This document shows positions 48,998 through 61,915 of a DNA stretch of 64,000 nt, one piece after another. Below the pieces are notes generated by a model. It did no database searches. It worked only from the letters and a program-made list of their open reading frames with translations, and was not told the origin of the DNA. The stretch's first letter is position 1; each line of letters begins with the position of its first letter. Origin of the DNA: Argopecten irradians (taxonomy: Eukaryota; Mollusca; Bivalvia; Pectinida; Pectinidae); the NCBI RefSeq assembly GCF_041381155.1, contig NC_091136.1, forward strand, positions 49,032,284 through 49,096,283, read 5' to 3'. Made by a program: the position numbers and the translations under genes.

Positions 48998-50310
48998 AAA
49001 AGAGATCCCAGAGGGATCTTGGCGCCCACCAAAGAATGATCTATGTCTGACCATGGAAAGAGGGATCTTTTCTCTGCTTTTCAAACTTTTGCAAACATAC
49101 TACATATAAAATTTGAGACAGATCGCTTCAGTACTTTCTGAGAAATAGGAGTAACAAACTACAACTATCAAAATCCAAGATGGCTCCTTGGCAGCCATCT
49201 TGCTGATCGATCGATCCAAAAACGCATTATGCACAACAAAATCCCTAGGGGAACCTACATATGAAATTTGAGAAAGATCCCTTCAGTACTTTGTGAGAAA
49301 TAGCGATAACAATCTTTAACTATCAAAATCCAAGATGGCTGCCTGGCGGCTATTTTGTTGACCGATCGATCCCAAAACGCATTATGCACAACTAGAGCCC
49401 TAGGGGAACCTACATATGAAATTGGAAAAAGATTCCTTCAGTACTTTGTGAGAAATAGCGATAACAATCTTTAACTATCAAAATCCAAGATGGCTGTCTG
49501 GCGGCCATTTTGTTGACCGATCGATCCAAAAACGCATTATGCACAACTAGGGCCCTAGGGGAACCTACATATGAAATTTGAGAAAGATCATTTCAGTACT
49601 TTGTGAGAAATAGCGATAACAAACTTTAACTATCAAAATCCAAGATGGCTGCCTGGCGGCCATCTTGTTGACCGATCGGTCCCAAAACGCAATATGCACA
49701 ACTAGGGCCCTAGGGGAACCTACATATGAAATTTGAGAAAGATCCCTTCAGTACTTTGTGAGAAATAGCGATAACAATCTTTAACTATCAAAATCCAAGA
49801 TGGCTGCCTGGCGGCCATCTTGTTGACCGATCGGTCCCAAAACGCAATATGCACAACTAGGGCCCTAGGGAAACCTACATATGAAATTTGAGAAAGATCC
49901 CTTCAGTACTTTGTGAGAAATAGCGATAACAAACTTTAACTATCAAAATCCAAGATGGCTGCCTGGCGGCCATCTTGTTGACCGATTGGTCCCAAAATGC
50001 AATATGCACAACTAGGGCCCTAGGGGAACCTACATATGAAATGTGAGACAGATCCCTTCAGTATTATCTGAGAAATAGCGATAACAAACTTTAACTATCA
50101 AAATCCAAGATGGCTGCCTGGCGGCCATCTTGTTGACTGATTGATCCCAAAATGCAATATGCACAACTAGGGCCCTAGGGGAACCTACATATGAAATGTG
50201 ATACAGATCCCTTAAGTCCTTTCTGAGAAAAAGCGATAACAAGAATTGTTAACGGACGGACAGAGGGACGGAAGGAGGGACGGAAGGACGGACAACTGTA
50301 TCTTTTCCGA
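48998..50310 (+). mobile_element. Helitron-like element with about eight ~156 bp units
   Basis: Begins AAAGAGATCCCAGAGGGATC and runs through about eight very similar units (GAGAAAGATCCCTTCAGTAC, TCCAAGATGGCTGCCTGGCG, CGCAATATGCACAACTAGGG), then an ACGG-type run (AACGGACGGACAGAGGGACG) at ~50250-50300. The terminal hairpin-CTAA of the sister copy at 26483 is not visible. The high similarity of the central units suggests recent array expansion. Non-coding. Confidence 0.8.
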
Positions 50311-53300
50311 TCTCCAAAAAACTCGGGCAGGTCTGACCCATATTTCTACATCAAGAGTTGCGTTTAGTTCTGCCATTAAACTTTGACATATATCCACATT
50401 CTTGTTATGCTCTGTATATTCTTACTTACTGTATTGTACAGGCAATAAACCCCCTACACTAGAAATAAATGTTGGAATTTTGTTGAAATCAATATATCTA
50501 TCCTATCAAATGATGAATTGCATTTTATTTCCTTTGCATTTAAAGTGAACAGTCGGGCAAGGATGGTTAAAGTCGGTAAAATGGTGTGAATGTATCCAGT
50601 ATAATTTCTTATGAAATGGAAAAATAAAATCTCTCGTCAAAATCTGTCTGCGTACGAAGAAATTAATTTAAAGTATGGAAATTCTAAAACGTCCTCCCGG
50701 CTCACTATGTCCGTGGTTACATTTCCACGCAGCCTCGCTTTCAATGCTTTCAACTTTTCTGTACTTTAATGGTCAGAACTGGGAAACTAAGCAGAACTTG
50801 ACCGTCGTATTAATATGTGAGAACTTTTGGAAGGCCAATGAACGCATTTAGACTGGTTTTCTTTGCCCGACTATTCACTTTAACTAGCTGCATCCATAAA
50901 GTATGATACTGGTTTTAGTTCTGTTGTTTCTTACAAAATTGACGTTTGATTGGTGCCGACAGGAGGTACTTGTTCATTTTGTTTCTTGGTAATGACGAGA
51001 CCAACATTATTTAAAACAAAATATGTTTGTGCATGTATACAATCTGATTCAAATGTAAATAGAAAATTGCACATGAAGTAGCACATGTGCAAGAATTTCA
51101 AATACTTAAAATCTTCCAAGTAATGATATGTGTCATAATTATATTGATTAAAAAGAAAAACAACACCTTGATTATGTTTCATTTCTCAATTTACTGAAAA
51201 AAACAATTGGAAAAGTTTTCTTTGTTTATATTCACAAAAAATATTTTACAAGCCTTTGTAGACAGTAAAAATACATACAAAGACTGTAACAACTGTTGTT
51301 GATAGTTAGAGATACCGTATCCTGTCAGTCAACAGGTACAAACTTAATGGAAACAAAACACAGGTAAATTGTACATATCTACAAACCTGGAATGAATACA
51401 CAGGTAAATTGTACATATCTACAAACCTGGAATGAATACACAGGTAAATTGTACATATCTACAAACCTTTGAATGAATACACAGGTAAATTGTACATATC
51501 TACAAACCTGGAATGAATACACAAGTAAATTGTACATATCTACAAACCTGGAATGAATACACAGGTAAATTGTACATATCTACAAACCTGGAATGAATAC
51601 ACAAGTAAATTGTACATCTACAGATTTGGAATGACCATGAGTATCGGTAGAAGTCAATATAAACGAGACATTTAGATGTGAATAATGAGAAAGTGTTGAC
51701 TTTTATAAACAGTACTTTATAATAAATTATATATATACAGAGATATAAACTTAAACAATAGAATTAGAAATAAAAATACTTGTGCGTCATGTATCTAATC
51801 TAAAAGTTAGCTTTTCATTCATGTATTCTTTGAGAATATATGCTTTATTTGTTGTTTCATCTTCAGTATAAATTCTTACATGGAGGTATTCTGGCAACAA
51901 TTCATTTACAAAATAAGATCAAGATGTTAACCAATAAGGCAAATAGTGCTATTTCTTCGATGTGAGAATTCTTAGATTTTACAAACATTATACCTAAGTA
52001 CCTGGTACCATTTTATAACAAATTACACAGTTAGAAGTACAGGTTTCAGGTCAACCTATGTAAATCATGACTAAAATATACAACTTAATTAACTTTTTTC
52101 ATTTAAAGAAATAAATAACTTCATTCAACATTCATATTATTCATGATGTACAGTAGTTTGAAGTGCTGGCTCTACAACCCCTTAAGCATTAACTTTTGAA
52201 AACATGATTTTAAACTACAGGAATGTAGATTTGTAAATATGCAGAGATCTAAATTAAATAAGAGAATAAAGATAATTCAACCATTTCATTGTAATTTGAA
52301 AGGAAATGTCAAAAGTATTGTAAAAGAGTTTAAGATGAACAATGAAAATTACAGATCAATAATATAATTTCTTCATGAGGAAATTGAAAATACAAAATTA
52401 TGTTGTGAAGAAATATAGTTAGGACAAATAGTTGAGAAAATGTATCTAAGTTAAATACAAGAAAAAAATTCCAAAAGTCGTCTTTCAATGGAGAATAGTA
52501 TGGATATTAAAAAAAGTATGAAATATTTTGGAAAGTAGAAAATATGAGATTCACTCTATCATGAAAATAAACTACTGGTAATTTTGTAATTTTATGTGTT
52601 TAATAAAGCCTGTATTTATTGGGAAAGGAATAACAAACTGGCATATCATCCAGTCTGCCAATTTGCTGTAAGATACTTTAGGCAGAGAGAAATTAACCTC
52701 CTCTAAAAATGTATTACAGGTAGCTGCCTACTTTTTTACCTGGGTATCTTTTTTAAAACAAAATGAAGCATTTGTTAAATGAGTTCAGATTCCTTCTTAA
52801 ATAAAAAAAAAATAAAATAAAACAAACATGGAGCAATACAAATGTGCATTACTGTAAGCAATTCATTGCCTAACCATATGCACATAGAATACTTAGGGGA
52901 GATAACTCTAACATGTTTTGGGACAAACTATTTGCAGTGACTACAGCACTAAGGGACATAACTACCATCTCATTGGAATGTGACTGTGATATACTGTATA
53001 CATGGTTTATCGGACATAGTACTACACATTTTACATGATAATGGTAACTCAAATAATTAACAGTCTCTTTAACAAACACAGCAAATAATTATAGTTATAT
53101 ACCTTAGATATAAATCAGCAGAAAATCCCCTTGTGGAAATCACCACCAAAAATGTATGAAAGCACAAGTATCCATGGCATTTAAAGAAACTTTCAGTTTC
53201 AGGCAAGAATAAAGTGCAACTAACACGATAATGTTTGGAGATAATTTTTTCTGCTCCAATCACTCATATACAAAAGAAGCTTTTACCAGTAAAATTTATA

Positions 53301-53817
53301 AAGTCATAATAGATTACCGGGTTCAAGAAGCAGAAGACATCACGGTGAAGCTCTCTCAGTCAAATTGCACAGTAATTAAGTAACATTAAGAGACTCCATA
53401 AGAGTCAGGAATGCTGTTTCTGTACATAGTACAAGTATATTTTGGTCCATAGAAACACATTCCTTCTGAATCAATCTTGGTATACAGTCTGTAAAATCCT
53501 CATCTTATGATCTTCCTGGGATGTCAAACAGTATCCTAATTTATAATTTCTTGCTGCTTTCTGTCATATCCTTTTGAGTGTAATATGAAGACCTTTGATA
53601 ATGATATATCCTAGATCTTTCTTAATGTATCGGTAGCGTATTAGATGAGTATCAAAACCCTTAATCGGAAGATGGGACAAGATGTCAATGATCATTATCG
53701 GAATCTTACTACAGCTTCAGGTAACCCAATGTCACTACTTTAAGAATTGCTGTAGGAAGGATTCAGATGTCGTATGAGTCTATAAGGATTGTGTAGATCA
53801 ACGATTCCTGTCACGGA
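50311..53817. other. 3' flank and probable 3' UTR of the inositol-trisphosphate 3-kinase gene
   Basis: No coding exons recognised. AATAAA on the minus strand at 52615-52620 is one candidate polyadenylation signal. The segment contains a 40-bp minisatellite at 51361-51625; otherwise AT-rich sequence. Confidence 0.4.
51361..51625. repeat. 40-bp minisatellite, about 6.5 copies
   Basis: The unit begins CAGGTAAATTGTACATATCT and ends ACAAACCTGGAATGAATACA. Copies start at about 51361, 51401, 51441, 51482, 51522, 51562 and 51602 (partial). It lies downstream of the kinase stop codon, so it could be transcribed in a long 3' UTR. Confidence 0.93.
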
Positions 53818-56800
53818 TCACTCCGACTCCTTTATATCTGCATTGTCTGTGTTGCTGGCGAGCTCCATCAGTATAGAGAGAAGGTTATCTAGCCCGGTGG
53901 TGTAGCCGTCCTCGTGGTTACCCTCCACCCATCGTGATCTGTGATCTATACTCACACCAGATGGGAGTGGCATTGTTTTACCAAAGTCTATCATCCAGGC
54001 ACTCGCCTTTTCTGATTTATCATGCACAAATAATAACGAGCTGCCAATGATCTGAAATATAGAAGTCCGTCAGCATGAGTATATAGCAGTTATCAAATAG
54101 TTGAAAATAATCATAGAGATGCAACTTCAAAGGTCTATTTAAAATACCGTTACCTAAGACACTTATTTCTGGTAAAAGTTTCTTTAACACAAATCTTTAT
54201 AAAAATTGTAATGGACCTAAACAAATACATACACATACATTTAATTAATGGTATTTTTTACTATCTTAGAAATTTTTTGCTAAGATCAAAGTCTCACAAT
54301 ATTAGAAAAGAATAAATAAATAAAGAATGGCAGTCTTATTTCAAAAACAATTCTCAACATTTTATTCTGATTTTTTTATAAAAACTTTATATCAAATTTT
54401 CTTCTCAATCAAGTTGTCTCCCTTAGTACAGAATAAAGAAATATGTACCTCGTGTAAACGGAAGAATTCTGATGTTTCTTGAGTAGCTCGGATTGCTTTT
54501 AACCGTCGTATATATTTGGACTGGAAATTAAAAAACAAGGTTAAAGTACCAGTAAGTTTTTTTCCCCAAAACCATTTAAACACATGAATAATTAACATCA
54601 TTTGTGTTAAAAATAAAACATCCAATGAATGCGATTTAAGAAGATTCATTAAGTGATATATGTACAACAGGAAAAATAAAATATTCCATTCAAAAATGTT
54701 TCCAATTCCTTAGCACACTCACCAAAATCTCCTGGTTATCTCCAGTAAAGGATTTCAACGCTTCTTTCACTTCCTCACGATTTCTCGTCTTCTTGAAATT
54801 TTTACTGGAGCCTCCATTTATTTTCTGTTTAATAGAAATACATTCATTTTTATGACATAATTTGCAATTGTCCTCCAAATCGTTGTCTTTTGTCACATTT
54901 TGTTTAATGACTACTGCTGTATTTAGAATCTTTTTAGCTATATTGTTACTAAAATTCCTCAGAAAAAGCATACTGGTACTTTAAATCAGAATACTTCACA
55001 GAAAAGATACATCAGCAAATAACTATTAATAAAATATTTCAGATTGATAAAATTAATTTGTTACAAAAAAACAAAAAAAATTTGAACACAATTTCAGTTG
55101 TGTCTCCCTATAATTTTTTGGATTATTTTTCATACATATTAGATGATTACGATATTAAAATATATAATGTTTACAGGACAAAGCTTACCATGATACCCTC
55201 GATACGGAAGCCAAGATTGACAGAGGAGCTCATCTCGTCCCTCCACTGCATGTAGCGAGGTTTGATGACGGCTTGTTGGGCGTGCTCCTCCTCCGTGGGA
55301 GCCGACGGGTCGACCTCCATCATCTTTTGGTACATATCCTGTAACACCAAGTCAGATTTCATATATCAGTTTCAGTAAACTTCGCAAAAAGATTCATATT
55401 TCAAATTTTAAATAACTGACATTAAGCTTCAGAAAGAGACCCCCTCTCCCATTGAGAAAGCACTGAGAAGTTTTTAGTGACTGTATCCTTGGATTACATA
55501 GAAAATTTACATAATATATGGAATTTCAAAAACAGTCTTTAAGAAAAAATCTTTGAAAACCAATTATGGACAGATAGACAGGTGGAAGAAATAGAAAGCA
55601 GAGGAATGAGGATGATTTGAGCGTGGTAAAGACAAGAAAGGAAACAAAGTTCTCACCTTGCGTAATTTTGGTTTTTCCCTGGCTTTCTCTAATTCTTCCT
55701 CCAAGTATGTCCGTGTACCCATCTTGATGTCCATGACACATGGAGCATCAAACTCGCACAATAAATCCTGCATTTGGTTGTATTCTAATATAAGATTAAG
55801 GCCAATGATAATCTAGGTATGATATTCTACAGTTTAGTACAAAAGGACATGAAACTTTGGAATCAAAGATTAAGAGTGATGAGAGAAAAACTATTCAGGA
55901 GTCAAAACCCTGTCTCGTAAACAAATGTTCTTTTCCGTGGTGACCTTGAATAGATAATTCAAAAGACTAAGGAGAAAAATAGAACTGACTATTATGAACT
56001 TTAATTATTGCATTGTTTTTATTAATTGAAAATAGACAATATGATAGCAGAAATCAGGAGACATCACCATCTTAACGACTAACTGAAATAACATAAACAG
56101 TGATGAGGCACTGCATCCGTAGTTACTTTGGGAATAATTTATCATTCAGAGTAGGTTTCGGAAGGAAATATTTTATCGTGACTGGTACATTAACCAGACA
56201 AAGGTTACTGTTCTGGACTCTGTTTTTCCCCAATCTTCCACGGGAAAGTATTTGTCTGCTCTAACATTCATTTTGAAGGATCATTTCCTGTAGGAAACTT
56301 AAAAATAGACAAGGGTCAATACACATCCTATAGTTTAAAATAGCATGTCACTAACCATAATATCTTATAAAAGATTTACATTGTGTAACAACTATGGACA
56401 GAAGCGTTCCTCTGAATGACCGCTGTATTTTGTGGTCAGTACGCTGTCCAGTCATTGTCCAGATAAAAAGGATACTGTCATTATTTTTCAACACATGCCC
56501 CCTGTACTCCGGTACATATGGTCGCAGCACATCCTTCATCAACTTCACCAGGGCCTTTTCTTCATGTGGATCAAACTTCTTTAAAACACCTCCTGGTTCA
56601 CCAGCTTGGAAATTGCCTGTGTAAAACCAGTCACTAATCAGAACCTATTACAGACAATACACCTGTGTTCCTGACCCTATTATGTGTTGATTGATCAGCT
56701 ATATTGTTTTTACCCTCCATGGACAGTTATACTCCCACACTCTCATTTTATTATCAACACTATGTATGGTTTTTTTCTTTCTCTGACATGTACTACATAA

Positions 56801-59800
56801 ATCATATATTTTTTATCATCTAGATTTAAGTAAACAAGTGTTTCCCTTCCCACGCACAATCATACAAGTATCACCAAGTATATCTACATATATGTTATAA
56901 TTAAATACAGTATGCATGTATTGGTGATGCAGATAATTTAGGTATATTTAGTTGAGTTATTATTGGTGAAGGTGACTGCCTTGTCTCTTACCAGAGTAGG
57001 AACTTTGACTTGTCGTTATGAAAAAAGTTTTGTATCACCACACTATCTGATCACTCATAATTTAATATATAAGTTTAGGAACATAACAAAGTGATCTTTT
57101 ATAGTAAGATGGTCTTTAAAACATGAATTAAATTATGTTGAAATAGTTCATTTTGGACTCCAAAAAAGCAGTTTTATCAAGCAGATGGTTGCTACATACA
57201 GAAGTGGTTGCTAACGTAGGTTTTACTGTAATAGATAACTATAAACTTGATAAGATTTCAAAGAATGATACTATCATCCAACAATTAAATTGGAAGTCCT
57301 AAACTTATGTCATACCTTGATGTCCTGCTAACTGTATCCATGGATACCGATGCTTTTTGAACTGCTGTATAAACGGTGACCAGTGGACTATGTTTCGAAT
57401 CTTTCGCCAGGAACTTTGCTGTAAAGACAAATAAATATTGATATAAAAATATTTAGTTTTATCAATGTAGACGGAAAGTTTATGATGTGTACATACATTT
57501 TGAGTCACTGTTAATACTGAAGTCTATCTATCCATACAAACCTTTCATGCTGTAACTGACCATATGGTAAGTCTTTGGTGGAATTTCTTACCTTTATATA
57601 TACAAGATAGAGAAAGCTGACAACATCTTGATATATTTAAAAATAAAACTTATACTATAGTATCTCTGTTTCATTTTAAGATCCTAAATCAAGAGTTTAC
57701 ATATTTTGTGCTAAATTTATGAACTCACTGAATTTTACCTACCATTTTTACTCTTCAATTTCTTGTTCATTACAAAAAAAGACTATAGCTCCACGACCTT
57801 TATAGTAATGTGTACCAATACAGATTATTTAGTTAGGTGAGGGCCTATAGTAACAATACTGATACATGTGCTGCTACACTATCTCGGAGGTGGTATATGT
57901 TTGACGACAGTTGTGGTAGAACACAACATCAGTGTGCATGGTGACGAGTTATTTCTGTAGTTAGGCGACATGATCGTGTGACGTCCATAAGTCAACTATA
58001 ATTAGGCCTATATGTAAGAAAGGTTACTTGGTTATAACAACCATCATCAAATCATTAGAGTGTAATTACCGTGGTAGCCTGAGGGGCAGATAGTCAGTAG
58101 ACTATCACTATCACTGCCATGTACAGACAAATTTAGAGAGTGTCAAAGTCAGGTGATCACCCATCAACAACAAACACCATCGGTATCAAATATCACCCAC
58201 TTTGGGGGACCCTGTTAAACGTGGCCCACTATGGGCAAACATCACCCACTACCAGGGACAATCTTCTGCATTACTGCATGATAACCTAACATTCTCAAAC
58301 ATCATCCACTATAGCAATCCATGTTAAACATAATCCAATGATTAGCAATACTTCCTACATCAAAGAATTTGTTTTTATGATACATGAAATCATTAGATCA
58401 TCAGTATCACAGGTACAAAATGGTCAGGTGTGCATTGATATCAAGTAAAAAATAACCAAAGACAATCAATGTCACATTGAGGACATGTGGTACGTAATAA
58501 CACTTAAACCATAATCTTGTGTGGTCTAATAACCATTAAAGTCCTGTCAGCAAATGACAGTTATGGGTTCATAAGCAATTTTCCTCTGGTCTCACTAGAA
58601 ACTACAACTTTGAGAAACTTATCAAGACTCTGATCACCATAATACCAAACATCTTCCATGCTACATCACGGACAGCTTGCTGTCATTATACTGATCATAA
58701 TCATAAAACAATTCAATATTTAGATCAAGATCTACCAATAAAGTGTTGGTTATTGCATGGCGACCAATAAGGAAGCAATGATTGTAGAAAGTTTGTAACA
58801 TCAATTTGGTGAAGATAAATTGCCAAGTTGTACAAACAGAAGCTTTTCATCTATAAACAGCTGTTGATGTTTGTTAGTATAAAGCTTGAGGTATTAAGAT
58901 ATTAATATCAACATGACATCTTTGCTGGAGGGAATATACTTTATCACAATGAATAGCCGATAAATAACATTGTTATTAAACTAACAAAGAAAATTTAATT
59001 AAAGGCGGGGGCGACTGGAGGAAAATGAAACCAGGTAATTAGAACATATATATGACATATTATTTGGCTGACAAACCACAAAGCCTTGGGGTGTTATACT
59101 GACACAAAGGTGGCTTTGTTTTTTGGTTTATTGTTGACCACAGGGCCGCGGTGGCCCATGCAGTAGTGAAGATGTCCTGACATTTCACCACAAGCCCTCC
59201 ACCTCTGGGTCACAAATTTGAATCCCATATGGGGCAGTTGCCAGGTACTGACCGCTTGTTGGTGGTTTTCTCTGGATACTCCTGCTTTCCTCCACTATTT
59301 AAACTTGCCCTTAAAGTTGTATGGTCTATAACTTTCGCTCTTTTTGTCATAGTGAAAACTGTTTAAGTGTTTTACATATTTTTCTCCATCTGTCTCAGTT
59401 TTAAACTTTCTAATTTTACCACTTTTTATAAAGTTGCAGCACCGGAAGTATTTTTAATCATAAAAATAAAAAATCTGTAAACTTGTACACATGAAAAATA
59501 GGCTCGAAAGATTCTGATCTCTTCCGAACATCATCGCAACAATCTCGAAGTAACACAACAGTAGTGAAACCTAGAGAAAATGTCAACAATTTTTCATAAA
59601 CAAAATATGAGGTTGACCTAAGCAGACTGGATCTACAAAGAAAATAATGCTTGCACATTACAATATTTGATACACACAATATTTCACGGCAATGTATGAA
59701 TTGGATGTTTCAAATACTCATTCTGTGGACATATACCAGCATGATTTGCTCATATTAGCCAGAAGGAAAACGTAAACAAACACATGTACGCTTACGCTAA

Positions 59801-61915
59801 TTACCTGGCTCACCACGTGCAGGGCTTGTCGAACTTCAGTCATGTAATATGATTTGAAATCGGACAAAACCCGAAGTCACTGAACATGGCGGTGATTGAA
59901 GGTGCTTTATTCAAAACCAGGAATATATGATCCCAAGATTTCAGCTCTCTTATAGACCGACATATTCTTTTGGGGAGCTAATTCATCAAGTTACATGTCA
60001 ATGTTCAAATATCAAATGTTTAAGTGACATATCGTTACAGTGAAATTAGCATACAATATACAGCATATGACCCTGGCTGTTAATAGGACTAATCCAACCA
60101 TTGTTGATGAAATAGAAATCATCATAATCAGAGTGTTCCATCTTCAATAAGAAATCCAATACTGATACAATATATAAACGTTATCAGATAAGGTTAACAG
60201 TATTATAGTATGTACTGGTAACTTTTTTAATAGCTTTGATACATTTCCATTCAAAATAATTAAAAAACGACCTTTAAACATATTCACCATATATTTAAAT
60301 GTGACATTTCAATAACAAATATAAAACTTGTAATTGAAGTCAAATTGATAGCAATTTGGTTTTCCAATAATAAAACCCACTGAATCGGACTGTTATGATA
60401 TAAAGTCTCTAGCATGTGTAAATCAAACGAGCACTTTATGTCTTTATGTAAAGCTTCAACAAATAGCTGACATCTCCTTGATTGATCATTCCTAACACAC
60501 ATCAACGTTTCACCTACGTTTTTACCCCTTTATGTGAATACGTTGTATTGTTTTTTGTCCCCGCGATATCCTGCGGCATATTTCCTGGTCATTACAATGG
60601 AAAGGCTATTGTTTTTGTCGGTTAGTGTGCTATAAAGACCTGTGCCCTCACACAGGTCACTCCCCCGCACCGCTCTACCCCCGCGACCTTCACTTGTCCC
60701 TCGTTTGTCTCATTATGTCCTATTTTATGCAAATGAGGTTATTAAATCAACACATTTATTTGGGGGGAGGTAATTTGTATTTTTCTCATTCATATATATA
60801 TTAATTTTTATGCTTTAATGAAATTCATACGACAATTAATTAACTTTGAAGTGAAAGTCTATAAGATATAGCAGGAAAAACCTAAATTACGTTTATTTTG
60901 ACATGAAAGCTAAAAGACATCTAGAACAGGAAGTATAAATCGGCTTTAAAAACAATAATACATCAGCCAAATTTGACATTTGTCTATCATGCTGTAGAGT
61001 TTATGGGGGCAGTAAACTATCATGTTTGTGTAACAGAATACCTAGAAAAATACTCCTCATATAACAATAATAAATCCTCAGTACTAGGTCACTGTTATAC
61101 CTTTGATATGATCACTTGTTTAGAAGTTTCTGAAATAAGTACTGGAGGCCATCAATGTCTTTATTTGTCAGCTATCGAGAACCTATACCTGTAAGCTATA
61201 ACTAATTGTAACAGGGAAGTCACAGTTGGAAGATCTAACAACAGGTGGTTTACCTGTCATATCTTTTGTTTCCTTATTGTAATATTTGTTTTCTAGAGAA
61301 CAAACAGGATAGAATATAAACACTTAATCTGTTGCTGAACAGGAATAAAATTACCACTGAACTCTTAACTTAATTCTTGTAAAAAATATAATTAGTAGAC
61401 AAAGATTTGAAAGGTGAAACATTTCTTTGATCAAACGTCTGCCTTTTAGACGCCAACTCTGTCCTACATCTACCTTTATACGTCTGGGTTGTCATGTGGT
61501 ATAGATTCAAATTGAATGGGAGTTTACAAAGGTACATGTATCAAACATTAACATAAGTAATGTAAACATTGCTGTACTGACATATATGGTAATTTACTGA
61601 AGGATATATATATATATATACATTTGGGTTAAACTCTGCTCATGCAGATTGATAATCGTGATTTGATGCAATTTGTCTGAGGATGAGAGAATCATCTTTT
61701 ATCCTAGCTAATTATAAACCAGCTTAGAAAAGAGAACTACCACAGACGTATATTACCTTTGTAAAGTCTGAGCTTGCTTCCGGTAAATTATTGTTAGTAT
61801 CCATTGGTACCAAGACGAAGCTACCATGAACCTGGTATTTAGATTCCGAAGGACCACATGACACCAGTTCTGAAGTCATAGTGTTCGACAGATTCTGATA
61901 ATATACAGATGGCAT
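53818..61915 (-). CDS. ITPK: Inositol-trisphosphate 3-kinase (ITPKA/B/C family)
   Basis: Phosphorylates Ins(1,4,5)P3 to Ins(1,3,4,5)P4 in the cytosol, ending the calcium-release signal. Eight exons (high to low): 61915-61757, 57418-57316, 56616-56476, 55784-55657, 55338-55189, 54824-54723, 54520-54449, 54051-53818; 362 aa, all in phase. Exon 2 encodes [19 protein letters not shown], the calmodulin-binding segment of this family, followed by [13 protein letters not shown]. The inositol-polyphosphate kinase signature PCVMDIKMG is at 149-157 (Asp153, Lys155). Next come [48 protein letters not shown], then SSLLFVHD and the metal-binding IDFGK (Asp307). The C-terminus [15 protein letters not shown] is diagnostic for IP3 3-kinases against IPMK/IP6K. 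The catalytic core is complete. The first exon is the weak part: in-frame stop upstream, start MPSVYYQ, little family similarity; longer upstream isoforms may exist. Intron 3 is U12-type. Confidence 0.93.
55785..56475 (-). other. Minor-class (U12) GT-AG intron, inositol-trisphosphate 3-kinase intron 3
   Basis: The 5' splice site reads GTATCCTTTTT (U12 consensus). The branch-like CCTTAAT at 55795-55801 has its adenosine 11 nt from the TTAG 3' end. The junction AAT GAC A|AA TAC AAC CAA ATG restores [12 protein letters not shown], matching the family's xxYLQxQDLL. The nearby AG after AAATGC (just before GATTTATTG) would instead break the frame. Confidence 0.82.
59138..59310 (+). mobile_element. 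tRNA-derived SINE, 3'-truncated
   Basis: Starts GGCCGCGGTGGCCCATGCAG, has a decayed B box (GGGTCACAAATTTGAATCCC) and the same central domain as 31028-31220 (GTTGCCAGGTACTGACCGCT, ACTCCTGCTTTCCTCC). The LINE-like tail is missing here. It keeps the 5' head that the 31-kb copy lacks. Confidence 0.78.
59805..59843 (-). CDS. ITPK: Candidate alternative first coding exon of the IP3 3-kinase gene
   Basis: The minus strand has ATG at 59843 opening 13 codons ([13 protein letters not shown]) that end in phase 0 at a GTAATT donor, compatible with exon 57418-57316. Just upstream, on the minus strand, CAATCACCGCCATGTTCA resembles a YY1-type site. This would give a shorter isoform (~322 aa) keeping the calmodulin-binding and catalytic parts. 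The evidence is phase and motifs only; the GCCATGTTCA phrase also occurs in the repeats at 33124 and 34056. Confidence 0.35.

Larger units (their letters stand above)
57419..61756. other. Large intron 1 of the modelled kinase isoform
   Basis: A 4.3 kb intron. It holds a candidate alternative first exon (59805-59843), a SINE (59138-59310), a SINE tail fragment (60068-60091, ATGACCCTGGCTGTTAATAG), and diffuse CATCACCCACTA-type repeats at 58150-58330. Nothing else coding was recognised. Confidence 0.55.
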
